In this document: in pieces, positions 43,499-54,754 of the stretch | Numbering within the stretch: position 1 is the first letter of the stretch | How the letters are laid out: each line of letters begins with the position of its first letter | Assembly: GCA_032164295.1 (NCBI GenBank) | Contig: JAJHTX010000009.1 | Span: 1,550,001-1,614,000, forward strand | Source: Inonotus obliquus | Taxonomy: Eukaryota; Basidiomycota; Agaricomycetes; Hymenochaetales; Hymenochaetaceae | Reading direction: 5' to 3' | DNA: 64,000 nt | Position numbers and translations under genes: made by a program | Notes under the pieces: generated by a model | Seen by the model: only the letters and a program-made list of their open reading frames with translations | What the model was told of the DNA's origin: nothing | The model's database searches: none

Positions 43499-46400
43499 AT
43501 GTCGAAACCCAGATCTCAGTCCTCAAGCGTCACTTCTTGGTTTCACCGTAAAGTGCAACTTCAGACACTTCTTGGAAATTGTGGCGATGATGAAGAGGAA
43601 GGAATAGTCCTTGATCGCACCTTACATGGGCAGTCTGTCATTGGGAAAACACAAAAGACAATCGATATTGAGAATGTGCGGTTCTCGGACAAGGACTTAA
43701 TCTCGTTTGGTCCTCTGGCCGACGCACAGTTCGGCACGGTAGGCAGTCAATGAGACTCTGAAATGGTATAACTAACGGACATACAAGGTCGAGCTCGTTA
43801 GCTGCCGATTGGATGGGCGGGTATATGTCCGCAAGCGCATATCCAAGAAGTTCGCCCTAAAGAATCGCGAACAGTGCTCTCCTCAATCCGAGAGGCACAT
43901 ACTACTCCTTGCACTCAAGTCTTTGTCACGTAGCCCATCAATGTGGACGCCTCACATTCTGTGCGCGTATCAGTGTCAGAGCTTCCTGAATATTGTTATG
44001 GAGTACGCGGCGGGTGGCTCCCTGTGGGACGTGCTTGAGTCTTCCGCGGAGGGACGACTAGCTGCGATAGATCTTGAATGGTGGGTACCGCAGTGCGTTT
44101 CTGCGATCGACTGGCTTCACACTCGCGCTGGATTTGCGCATCGTGACGTGAAACCACACAACTTTGTTCTTCGTCCTGGCTCGTCCCCACATCTGCTGCT
44201 CATTGACTTTGGGAGTGCCGCTCCGCTGCTTAAACCCGACAAAGATGGCGTGCAGTATGTTCCGAGGTCCCACTGCCTCGTCCCATGCGGAACATGCGAC
44301 TATATCTCCCCGGAGATACTGCAAGCACATGAAGAAGCTCTTGTGTCCCTTGAGATGTCCGACGATGAATATGATGATGCTGTCGACTCCGACTTAGAGC
44401 TGAACGGGCGTTTGAATAGCAAACACGCGAAGAAGATTCTTCGGGATGACGTTGGATACGGCCACGAGACTGATTGGTGGAGCCTAGGCGCTATGCTTTA
44501 TGAGTTGGCATTTGGTGTTGCGCCGTTCTTTGCGAGCGACATCCGCCAAACGTACGCGCGCATCACAAACCACGAGGTATTTTATCCAGTGATGATTATG
44601 TTCTTAAGATTATCTGACAACCGCAAAGTCTAACCTCGCTTTTGATCGGCGAGCCCATGTCCCACCAGTCCTAGTCAGCCTTATCAAAGGGTGCGTATTA
44701 GGCATGAATTTATGTGATGTGTCGAGTTTGTGTTCAAGACGGATTACGGCAGGCTCCTCACCCATCACGAGAACCGTCTTGGCCGCAACTCAAATGATGA
44801 GCTGAGGCAGCATGCTTATTTCAAGAATGTTGACTGGTCAAACCTTCATTCTCGTGAGTATATCCAAAGCAGTGAATCACAGATGTCTCCTAAACTTCTA
44901 CCACAGGACCGCTACCTCCAAATATCCTCCTTCCGGAGTTTACCTATACTACGCCGTTGATTCCGCCTGAGCTGGGGGATGACAACTCGGAAAGCTCCGA
45001 CGCCTCGAAACCTTTTGCATTCTCTACATTATTCCAATCTTCTGTAACGTCGAAACCGGATGCTTCTTCCTTTCACCCGAATCACCATGATCCGACTAGC
45101 ACACCCGCATTCGGACGCCGTAGTTTATCGCGTTGTGGCAACAGTGGCTCCACCCAACGATCTCTGGCGTCATTCATCGGGTTTTCATGGGGCCCTCCGA
45201 AGGATGCGTTTGATGATGCCACTCGGATTGTTCCCGCCGAGCTTGCCTCTGCTGAACCAGGCCTCTGTGTGCCGTCATCTGGTGATACTGGGCCGAAGAT
45301 ATCGTCTCAATGTCCACCGATCACCCCCAAGAGGCCGTCCAAGGGTGTTGTTCCTCCAAGCACGGTTCGGGTGACAAGTGTACGGCGCAGCGCGCAAGCT
45401 CGTGCAGTCTCGGAACGTGAGGCAATGCGCGTGCTCGTCGACTGTGTTGGGCAAAGTGCTCGGAAGCGCGTGCTGGAAAGCGGCAAGAAACCGAAGGTCT
45501 TGCTTGCACAGTTTGGCTTTGAACCTCCGCCACCTCCAATATCGTCAACAGCTCTCAGGGATAGCCTTGGAAGTGCACGTCCACGTGCGGCGTCGCTTTC
45601 GCGCTCGTCTCCCAAACTGTCCGCGGCGAGCGCCGTACGGAAGGAGCTACGCTTCGACGATACAGCCCCGCAGATAATGCCTAACTTGTCGTATACAAAC
45701 ACCTTTACGACGACATTGACAATGTCGAACTCCGCTGCGAGTGGAGGAGTTGCCCCGTATATCCCACCTCCTTACTGCGCTTCAGATTCGGGAACGATGT
45801 CGGAGCTGGACGGCCCGCCGAGTCCAAGTCCAAGCCCGAGACCCGGATCAGCGATGTCCGTGCTCTCGATGTCACGACGAAGCGCAACTCCCACGGTGTC
45901 GAGTGGGTTCCTTACAAGCGTAGGAACGGGCTATCTGCGGGCTAGCAGCGAGCCTCCCGAAGTCAGACCGGGACAACGCGCGAGATCGAGAGCGGGATCA
46001 CTTGGGAGTCTGAACGCTACTAAATTTCCTAGGGAAGTGGCAGATGGAGACGATTCCAATTTGGATGCAAAGGAAGAGCAGGCACTCCCTCGTCGGGCAA
46101 GATTTGCCGACTTGAACTCGTCGGAATCGTCGCCTGAGCGACGTACTTTACGACGAGTACCGGCTACACCCCACCCTAAACCTTCTCTCAAGGAAACAAA
46201 CGCGATGAAAGTGGAACCGCGGCATGCTCAGCTTATTGATCTATCTCAATCAGCCCCATTTGAAGAACCAGAGGGGGGCCTTTTACATTCAACGCCTTAT
46301 CCTCGAGCCCAGAAGGTAACGACAACGAAAGAGACACGCTTTCTGGAAGAGGAGACGCCTCTGAAGGCCGCTACACAACGAGTACACTCAACACCGCATC

Positions 46401-46891
46401 CCAATGTGAGAGCCAAAGCCGCTCGGAGAATCTCGAAACCTCCATTACACGCGCGGACGATGGCTAGGATGACGTCCACTCCAGCGCGTCCTGGTGCACG
46501 TCGTCAACCGTCGAAAGTTCCTGACGTTCTTGACAATCCCTCAGACGAGGATAATACTATACGCCCCCTCCCCCGAAAAACCTACCAACCCGGGGATAAA
46601 ACCGAGGAATTAGAACCAAGAGACGAATCTGAGCTGCAATTGGTTAATGAAGACCCGGAGCCGGAGCGGATGTACTCGCAATATCAGAATCCCGGTCCTT
46701 CAAGTTTCCTTGACGAAGAAGTCGCTTACGAATCTTTTAAACCCGAGCTGTTCAGCGAACTCGGACTCGGTGACGAAGAACTTGACATGCTTGATGATAT
46801 GGATAGACGATACAAATGCCTCTTGGCGGACATCGCGAACCTTAGTTTACATGTTGATGATTTCGCGTCGCGCGTGCGCGACGCCCTTTAA
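43499..46891 (+). CDS. AGC-family Ser/Thr protein kinase with long Ser-rich tail
   Basis: Five exons, with introns near 43739-43788, 44578-44630, 44693-44751 and 44852-44908. The kinase core shows VYVRKR (Lys), MEYAAGGSLWDVL, HRDVKPHNF, DFGSA, CGTCDYISPEIL, GHETDWWSLGAMLYEL and an AGC-style end (ENRLGRNSNDELRQHAYF). The glycine-rich loop reads FGPLADAQFGTV, lacking the first two conserved glycines. An insertion rich in Asp/Glu (EMSDDEYDDAVDSDLE) sits between the APE-equivalent and DWWS. The tail of about 550 residues contains a hydrophobic motif (FIGFSWGP), many Ser/Arg/Pro repeats and an acidic C-terminus. Catalysis is plausible. The closest named relative is not clear to me. Confidence 0.85.
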
Positions 46892-47259
46892 TGCCATTCG
46901 CATGAAACTACCCCATTACCCTTCTTCTTTATGGTTATGTTTTCCTTTTCACTACTTTATTCCACGTTTAGATTCATGATTCATGATTTCTCTTTGTCTT
47001 GCATAAGGTCAAGGACGTTTGGTTCAGAGCCGGATTTCGCCTACTCGTACATACAACAACAGCAACCTGCAACATAAGTCGATGTAGCATTGGATACAGA
47101 AAGAATATAATGTATTTTGACCTGTATTCGGGATGTTTTTCTAGAGGTCAAATAATTACAAATAACGGAGAAAAGAAACGCGTTGTGGTCACATGTTCAC
47201 GGATAACACTTTTAAATTTCTGGGAGGAATCATACTTGAACACTGTCTTCAATATTATG
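46892..47259. other. Intergenic stretch between kinase and bL31m genes
   Basis: The stretch is AT-rich. An upstream open frame in phase with the next gene has no coding character. Confidence 0.5.
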
Positions 47260-47768
47260 AACCTCTCATCGTCTTATCGATCCTTCAGAATAACACCGAC
47301 TATCTCACAGGGTGCGCGAAGCGTCTCTTCATCCCCTTACGGCCGAACACACGTCTGGCGACGCCGCGCCCCAAAACTACCCAATCCCGTCGTTCCGCAC
47401 TTTCCACAACGAGTAACACTCGCAGATGGAAGTACCTTCATCCACTGGACGACGTCCCCTCGTCCTTCAATCAAGTTAACACGCGATACGACTAATAACC
47501 CTGTGTGGAATCCGTGGTTGGCAGGGAGTAATCCGGAAGATGCGGAGGGTGCTGTTGTGGGAAGGATGGGAAGGTTTAGGAGGAAGTTTGAGGAGTTGGG
47601 TGGTGTTGAGATGAGTAACGAGTGGGTTGTTATGGATGAGGCTGTTGAGGAGAAGGAGAGAGTTGGTGTTGAAACGGTGCCTTTGGGGTGAGTATTTGAA
47701 CGTTGTTTGAATTTTACTTCCTTGGTTGATGAAGCACAATTCATAGGAAATCCGATTCTAAGAAATAG
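47260..47768 (+). CDS. Mitochondrial large-subunit ribosomal protein bL31m
   Basis: The start at 47260 gives a Ser/Arg-rich, acid-free N-terminus suitable as a mitochondrial presequence. The core PQRVTLADGSTFIHWTTSPR and LTRDTTNNPVWNPW matches fungal bL31m (yeast Mrpl36 family). A glutamate-rich segment follows. The last intron starts GTGAGT at about 47692 and ends TAG at about 47746; the final exon encodes KSDSKK and stops at TAG 47766-47768. Total about 150 residues. It would be a structural protein of the mitoribosome. Confidence 0.75.
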
Positions 47769-47890
47769 ACCCGATATATCATGCCATATGGCCAAGGGTC
47801 AACAGCATTCTTCTCGGGCACAATAGAGCACGGTTGATAAATGGTTGACAATTCCATGAACATTGCGTGCTCTATCTATCATAGTCTACG

Positions 47891-48851
47891 CTATACAACT
47901 CTCTTCACCTCATCTACCTTTTTCTCTACTGTCTCTTCAATCTTCTTAGCGGCCTCCTTTCCTCGCTCCTCGGCAACTTTAATGGCAGCTTTGCTTTGTT
48001 CTTCTGCAGCTTTCAAAGCCTCCCGTCCGCGCTCCTCAGCAGCTTTCTTCACATCCTGCCCAAGTGCACGACTTCGACCGAGGGCTTCACGTAGCTTTAG
48101 ACCCGTTGCATCTTGAATAGCAGCAATAGTTTTGTCAACGCCGTGCTCGAGAGCTTCACGTCCCTCGCTAGCCTTGTCTTTTGCCATCTCCCACGTCGTT
48201 TGCGAGTGAGCTATTGCAGTATCGGTGAACTGAGCTGCGCGAGGAAGGTATGTGTGTTCCAGGTCGGAGGCATATTCCCCGATGTTTGAAGCAGTCTTGG
48301 GCAGAAAACGGGAGAAGGAAAGGAGGAATAGTGTTGGTGGGAGGACAAATCGGGTGGGAAGTCCGCGTGAACGAGCGAGGATGGATCCGGAGAGGGTTGC
48401 TACTCCGACATACAGGATTCCCGGCGTAAGGTTCTCGTCAGGAGCTTTAAAACTCTTTATCCGTCCTACAAGCGAAAGTCCAAGAGTCAGAAGTGATAAA
48501 CTTAAGGGAATAGAATAAATGGTCACACACGTTCAACGGCATGCTCAACCGCAATCCACCTGTCTACCCAGCCTTGTACATAAGCGTAAGACTCGGCATA
48601 CTTCTTCGCAAACCTCACACGAACAAGCCGAATTTGATGTTCGAGCTCTGTGGGTGTGTCGACAAGGACAAGTTGAGGTTCCGGACTTGGGTAGATGGGA
48701 AGGTCTTCTCTCTTGGGGACGGTACTGACGCTTACGGCAGCGGCCGCAGCGGCCGCACTGAGAAGCGCTCTCCTCGGCTATGGTTCACAGACTTCGTGAG
48801 TTTGTATATCTGTTGACTGCTCTGTCGACTTACGAGTCGCGCACGAAGCAT
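47891..48851 (-). CDS. MICOS complex subunit Mic26/Mic27 (ApoO family)
   Basis: Three exons: MLRARL, then (after a short intron) RRALLSAAAAAAVSVSTV with the first hydrophobic segment, and DLPIYPSPEPQLVLVDTPTE typical of the ApoO N-region. A second intron lies between VEHAVE and RRIKSFKAP. The signature LTPGILYVGVATLSGSILAR and a second hydrophobic stretch (FVLPPTLFLLSFSRFLP) follow. The C-terminal 90 residues form a highly charged Ala/Glu/Lys coiled coil (repeats of EERGxEAxKxAEE), longer than in yeast Mic27. The protein should sit in the inner mitochondrial membrane at cristae junctions. It converges tail-to-tail with the bL31m gene, about 120 bp apart. Confidence 0.85.
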
Positions 48852-49493
48852 GACGAAGGAAGGAAGGACGAGGTGAAGTTCACGCGGAAATTCGGGAAGT
48901 TGGTGTCACGTGCGCTAATCCAATACCAATGTCCAAATATTGGTGACTGGCAATCCCTAAGTGTCCCGCGACCGTTCCCACGACCCATGCCGTATGATGC
49001 CGGTGATCGACGACCCCCAAGCGAGAACCGCTTTTTCTGTGCCGCATCTATCTTCATGTACAGGCTTCCACAACACGAAAATAATGCGTTTAAATTGTAG
49101 GATAGCAGATTTCTTGTACTATGAGTGAGAATATCAAGAAAAAATAGAATTTCTACAAAAAACCATGGAGATATGGGCCTTGTATGGCCCATATCTCAGC
49201 AACCAAACAATTTCTACAAAATTTTTTTTGTACAAAATGAAGAGAATAGTGAAAAAATACTTCCCAGATATTGAGTTCAGTCATTCTACAAGTGGTGGAT
49301 GAGATCTCAAAGTTGTGGTAAAGGAAAGGAAGTGTACCAGAATAAGGAAAAAAGCGGGCACGTGATTTGATAGAAGCCCATGTTGAACTTCTTCGGATCA
49401 ACCGAAGTAGGCAAAACACAGGAAGACCGGGGATAAAAATGTATGTAACTTTTATTTTCATGCAAACAAACTCAAAGTAATACATTTGGTTAG
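48852..49493. other. Intergenic stretch with hairpin and element relic
   Basis: No gene is recognised. The AT-rich part, 49140-49240, read in reverse, resembles the interior of the 831-835 bp TIR elements (GTACAAAAAA, TTTTGTAGAAAT, TTGGTT in order). It also contains a perfect hairpin at 49168-49197. Confidence 0.45.
49168..49197. repeat. Perfect 12 bp-stem hairpin flanked by direct repeats
   Basis: GAGATATGGGCC and GGCCCATATCTC pair across a 6 nt loop. The 13 bp sequence AATTTCTACAAAA occurs on both sides (49148-49160 and 49209-49221). It could be a tiny palindromic insertion or a transcription-termination structure. Confidence 0.5.
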
Positions 49494-51731
49494 ATGTCTA
49501 TCAAGAACAAATCATCGAAGCAGCAGCATGCCATTGACATGGCTCGAAATATTCGCTTGGGACGAATACGAGCGACGATGGCTAAAGAAGTGTCAGAAAA
49601 AAAAATCTGTGTGTCAAATCGTCAGTACACGAAGCTTACCACAGTACTACGGAAGAATGAGAGCGACCTCATACAAATTCGAGGAGTTGCAGGGGAACAG
49701 GAAGCGGTGAACGAAACACTACGAAACTCGATCAAACTCTTGGAATCAAGAAATACATTGCTTTGCACGCACCTGGAAGAAGCACAACACTCTCTCGATC
49801 GCACGACAAAGTGTCTTTCAAGCACACACGCACGTTCAAGGAGTTCCAGGCAGGCCGTCCGAAATTTTCGTAAGACGACTAATCGATTACGAGAGACAAA
49901 CAGTCAGCTGGAGGCACGAGTGAAAGAGAAGGATGAGGAACTCACCAGATTATTGTCACAGGTGCACCTATTGCAGGTGCACCTGAATACGTGCTTGGAT
50001 TCGCTCCGGTCTACAGCTTGGGCGCTGGGTTCGACCTCACACGATCGAACTGGAGCACCTGGAAGACGAGTTTCAGGCCCGGGAAGACAAACACAAGCAA
50101 AAAATCGAAAACTTACGGGCTCAAACTCACCGAACGAACGAACGGCTTCGTTTGAAGCTAAAACGCGCAAGAAAAAAGATAAATCAGCTTGATATGTTCA
50201 GAAAGAAGGCAGTGGACAGTTTTCGACTCACCCAGAAGGGAATCTTCAAGACCCCTGTTCGCTCGTTACTTCGCCGAATCGTATCCCTTGGATGCCCTGT
50301 CACAAAATGCCGGTCGATTATTGCTGAGTTCCTCAAGTATCTGAACAAGACACTCACCAGTCGATCGATTAATCAACAAGCGAAACTCCACATACCAAGT
50401 ACAAGGACTATCAGCCGGATAATAGGTGAGGGGAATGTTGCCTCAAAACTACAGCTTGCCCATGAACTGAAACAAACTAGAGGTAAGTCAGTACTATCCC
50501 TTAACAAGAATGAAACTTACCTCGGCACTTCAGGATTTACAACTGGTGGTGACGGAACCACCAACAAAAATCAGAATTTCGAGTCCCTCCACTTCAATGT
50601 ACAACTTGACGAGTCGCACAATGAAGACAAGCTTTTCCCAAGTCTTGAACGATCGACCGGGGCAGATCGTACTGTTAGATTCGGTGAGGTTCGACTGTCA
50701 GCAAATCATAGAGCGGAGACACAGGTGAAAGGCGACACTCAGCTTATGCAGGACTTGGTTGAGCTTCACGAGCGAAGCCCTTTGACGGTGGAACAGGAGC
50801 CATCAGCCTGTCCATTTAGCATCGGCACCCTTGCTCTCAAGTACCACGGATCGCACGGGGATCACGCTGAGGACCAGAAAGCAAAACACCGGCTGCTCGC
50901 GACATGGAAATCCGAGACGTCATTGAGAGGGCTCGGGGCCCAGTATCTGTTCTCACTGCCTGAAGAAGAGAGGACGAATTTGGTTCGTAAAGAACGAACT
51001 CAGATGATCCTGGAGACAGGAGGTGAATCAGTCTGGAATGGATTAAGTGACGAAGAAAAACAGCTGAAGGAACTGCAAACCATGAACCGATTGGTCAGGT
51101 CACTCGCGGACATTAAATTCCTTCAGCTTTCAGAACCGGAGAAGCGGCAATTCTTGTTGTTTGTGTGGAGTGGGTGTGGGATGCATAAGGAGTTGAATGC
51201 TGTGAAGGGGGGTGATTCAGCAATGCGAGATGAATGGAAAAAACAAGGAATCTCACCTTGTCTCCTCGCGAACAAAGACAATGCTGCCGTTCTACAGCTC
51301 GCAGAAATGGACGACCCAGACGAAGACAAAGACCAGCAGCCCCGGGCAGAAAGCGCTGCTGAGAAGCGTGCCCGCGAAGTGTCGAAGGCTGGCGGAGTGA
51401 AGCTTGCCAGCCTCATGGGGGCGTTACTGAATCACAAGGATGATAAGAAGGGTTAGCAAATACTCAGCTAGGATCTATTCTATAGGTACTAACCCGAGTC
51501 TCGTATGTTCATACATCTAGGACAGCACCACACGTTTCGTGACCACGCCGTACGCAAACTTGGGACACCGATCACGTTTCCCGATACATCAAACACTCGA
51601 TACTCGTCGTATCTTGACGCAGCGGCCGAAATCCTGGCCCGCCACGAGTTCTATGTCGAATATATGCGCCGTATTCGCTATTCAAAAGAGAAGCCGGGTC
51701 TTAATCACCTTGAAGACAACATAAACGAAGG

Positions 51732-53185
51732 TGTTAGAAGGGTAGTATTATCCATCATTAATAAGCCAATAACTATGAGCGTCCTACGTTGGATACAAGA
51801 GCGGTTAGCGGCAGTAATACAAGTACTAGAACAGCCCATCGTTCCACCGACACCGCGAAGCAATATACTACGATGTTGCAACACGTGCCGCCCAGCTAAA
51901 GAACTAGCTGGAGGACTAATGCGAGAATTAATCAGAGAGATCACGTACGGAGACATAATGAACGGACAAGCCGATATAATGATACGACGTCGATTTGTAG
52001 AACTAACCTACGACCCTAACCAACAAATACAAAAAGCTTATGAAAGGGAGATACGAGTATTATCCTACGACGCCGGACACTTTGTAATGATGATCGGAAT
52101 ACGAAACGTAGCACAGGAAGGAAGACACGAACGATGCGACGCAGCTATAGTAGATGTCGACATTGCCTACAAGCGAGACCAAGCCGGAACGAATGAGAGA
52201 ACTGCATATGCTTGGGGGCATTGGATAATGAATTACATAAGTCGAGGATTACCTTATGGATATACCATAATGGAAATAAAGGTAGAACAGTACGGCGGAG
52301 TAATACACCTACAAGGAGTACAAGGGGTAAACCTACAACGTGCCAGGACAACGCCAGGATATACACGAGTGCAAACTATTCGAAACTGGCTGACTGTACC
52401 ACGACCGATACCAACGAGACCCGAAATACAAGGACAGATGACTCAGCAATTACCTAGAATAGCTGAATTAGATCAAGTGCCGTTACCTATACAAGAATCA
52501 AACCTATCTGCGAGATGGTACCGCCCACTGCACTAAACTAATCAAAGAGAGACTAGTAATACAGAAGTAGTGAAATGAGGAAGGAAGTAAAGAGAAAGCA
52601 CGGACCAGGTATCATGGAGGAAGAAACAGATAAATACCATAAACAGTAAGTAACAAGGTAGTAACGTCACACATGTAAATTAGTATATAAGGAGGCCATC
52701 GTAGAGCCGACCTAGCAGTTTAATCCAAGTCAAGGGACCCTACCATAAGTCCCTAAGTTAAATCGTAACATCAATTACTTGCGAGCCAGTAAATTACCAG
52801 TAGCGACACGGCTGAACTGAACCGATTGTGTGAAATCGAAGTAAAGCTAAAATACGGATTGCAACTAGATTGTTCTCCCTATTGTCTACACGGTACGAGC
52901 TACTCACAACGTAGTGCGATTCCCGATATTCCCTTATCGTGAATAACAATCAGTATAACAATCGCGTATTCCCGCCGACTTAATACTGTACGATTATAGT
53001 ATCAGGTTCAACTGCAATATTAGTTAGTTGCTAGTTGTTTCAGATCGGATCAGCTACACAGTCCACTAAGGTGATTAGCAATTCCATAACCAGTATTGTA
53101 GAATTTGGATTAACCCCTCAAACCGAGGAATTAGCCAGATTGGTCCGTCGATCAAGAATCAACGAACCCTCCACGGAGGTAAACA
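51732..53185 (+). mobile_element. LTR-like insertion with internal ORF (copy B)
   Basis: It starts TGTTAGAAGG and ends GGAGGTAAACA, flanked by a perfect 5 bp duplication GAAGG (51727-51731 and 53186-53190). Its ORF (51775-52536) begins 43 bp from the left end. A TATA box (TATATAA, 52684-52690) follows, with about 500 bp to the right end, as U3-R-U5 of an LTR would be arranged. There is no second LTR and no pol. Ends, size and layout match the insertion at 11055-12582. Confidence 0.8.
51775..52536 (+). CDS. Uncharacterised ORF inside LTR-like insertion (copy B)
   Basis: A 253-codon ORF. The ATG at 51775 is the first inside the element, although the frame is open from the host gene. Residues about 34-60 hold CNTCRPAKELAGGLMREL followed by IREIT, which aligns without gaps to the protein at 12521-11853 (shared C, C, R, L, R, E, T). 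Later blocks are HFVMMIGIRN, AAIVDVDIAYKRD, AYAWGHWIMNYI and GLPYGYTIMEIKV. The C-terminal 60 residues are Pro/Gln/Arg-rich. No known domain is recognised; gag-like or DNA-binding roles are possible. It overlaps no other gene in the element. Confidence 0.6.
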   Translation: MSVLRWIQERLAAVIQVLEQPIVPPTPRSNILRCCNTCRPAKELAGGLMRELIREITYGDIMNGQADIMIRRRFVELTYDPNQQIQKAYEREIRVLSYDAGHFVMMIGIRNVAQEGRHERCDAAIVDVDIAYKRDQAGTNERTAYAWGHWIMNYISRGLPYGYTIMEIKVEQYGGVIHLQGVQGVNLQRARTTPGYTRVQTIRNWLTVPRPIPTRPEIQGQMTQQLPRIAELDQVPLPIQESNLSARWYRPLH

Positions 53186-54157
53186 GAAGGACTGAACGAC
53201 GCACCAACACTTTCGGAACTCGCATGCCTTGCCCTGTACCGGGAGGCCATCTCGGTGCCGTTTATATCTGCAATACGTCGCTCCGGCCTCGAGGATGTGA
53301 ATGCGCTGGACCTTGGACCACTCCTAAGCAGAGTTCAGGCGCACATAAGGAAGCTAATCGACTCACCGGATGTAATTCTTTCAGCCAATTCCGACCCTCG
53401 ACAGGTGATTCTGGACGGAAATGAGTCCTGGAATCGTCCTGATACAATCATCGCGATACAAAAACTCATTACTGAGGCCCGGCTCCCTAAAGTGAAGGAC
53501 CTGTTGAAGGCCTTTCTTATAGGTGCCTTGGCTACCTGGGAACGATTCTCGTCAGAATTCAATGAAGATGGAATAATTGCTGGACTCACCAAAGAAGAAC
53601 GTCAGCTGGCATGGATGCCAGCGACGAACGATGCGAATGAAGGTGCCCTTGGCGCATATAGAGTTTTTTCCCGCAAGAATCCAAACGGATCTATAAAGTT
53701 ATTCAATTCGATATTCAGATACAGGAGAAATGGGACCGAAGAATTCATTGAAAAGGAACTTACAGGAGAAAGTCACCAAGCCTTCTTACGGAAACGTGCC
53801 CGTGAAGAAGACGAGATGGGAATCGATAGGGCTCGTCGCCGCGAGGTCAACGACGAGCGTGAGATGGAGGCCGATGTGAGGATGGAAAAATCACAAAAAG
53901 TGGCCTATAGGAAGGCCGCTCGAGAAAAGTTCCTGCGCGAACTTTACGTTGAAGTTGATCCCACGCGAGTACACGGGATGCTATCAATTGAATTAAAGAA
54001 TCAGCTGGACAAGCTTCGCGAACTTAACAATAACGTACTGAACGTACCTCCGAACGGTGTGGTTGGTAACAAAAAGGAAGAAAGGTTGGCGGCATTACTT
54101 GAGGTGTTACCCCGGTACACCGCATATAGTGAGGGATTGGCAAGCAATAGTAAATAA

Positions 54158-54754
54158 TTGTATCGATGCTCTGTAGAATAAATTCCGCTCACCTTATCGC
54201 TGCTTGGGGGTTCTATTGTATGAGTTGGACACATTGAAGAACGAATTCCGAGCACTATCTCAGGAGTTCCAAAACCTCATGGAAAAACCGGTACGTTCTA
54301 CAGCATTTCTTCTTCTAATCGAGTACTTGAGATATGTCGATTTATGCGTATGTCGATTTATGTGCCAGTAGTGGAGGAGGAGATGCAAAAGAACTGTATA
54401 ACTCATGTAGACGACCTGCTGCGCACGAAACGACTTTTTTTCTGACTGCGGTGTGATTAAGACATGGTGAAGGGAAGGCGGTAAGTGAAGATCAGCATTC
54501 TGTACTATACATGGGAATTATCTAAACTCCGATTAAAAAAAAAATGGGTCGCGCGTCAAACGGGAATTGCCAGTCACCACAAATATAGCTGATTACAAGC
54601 CATGAAGCACGTACGTAATCAACTTGAGCGTTCACCAAAACTTCGATTGGTACGCCACGCCTGATCTTACACACATACCATATCCTCTTCTAACCATTCG
54701 ATAGAAAACGATATCAGACTAACTGTACTGCTGAGTGAAACAGAGCAGCTGACG
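54158..54754. other. 3' flank of the transposase gene and promoter of the ubp6 gene
   Basis: A short A-tract (about 54534-54543) lies about 380 bp past the transposase stop. I could not pair this flank with the 5' flank to define element ends. Confidence 0.45.

Larger units (their letters stand above)
49494..54157 (+). pseudogene. Uncharacterised Agaricomycete transposase-like gene, interrupted by an insertion
   Basis: Exons join cleanly across introns at about 49964-50020, 50481-50534 and 51454-51521. The N-terminal about 200 residues are basic and coiled-coil (ELEHLEDEFQAREDKHKQK). A probable RNase H-like segment follows (GGDGTTNKNQNFESLHFNV), then WSGCGMHKELNAVKGG and LLANKDNAAVLQL, motifs I associate with a large repeated Agaricomycete protein family. 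The last exon is split at 51731 by a 1,454 bp LTR-like insertion and resumes at 53186 (ELACLALYREAISVPF) to the stop at 54155-54157. Apart from the insertion no lesion is visible: insertion plus duplication is 1,459 bp, which exactly explains the frame change. The transposase role is inferred from repeat-family behaviour; a DDE triad is not assigned. Confidence 0.6.

Noticed and set aside
53035..53424. 129-codon frame across the right end of the LTR-like insertion
   Set aside because: It spans the insertion boundary and shadows the transposase frame.
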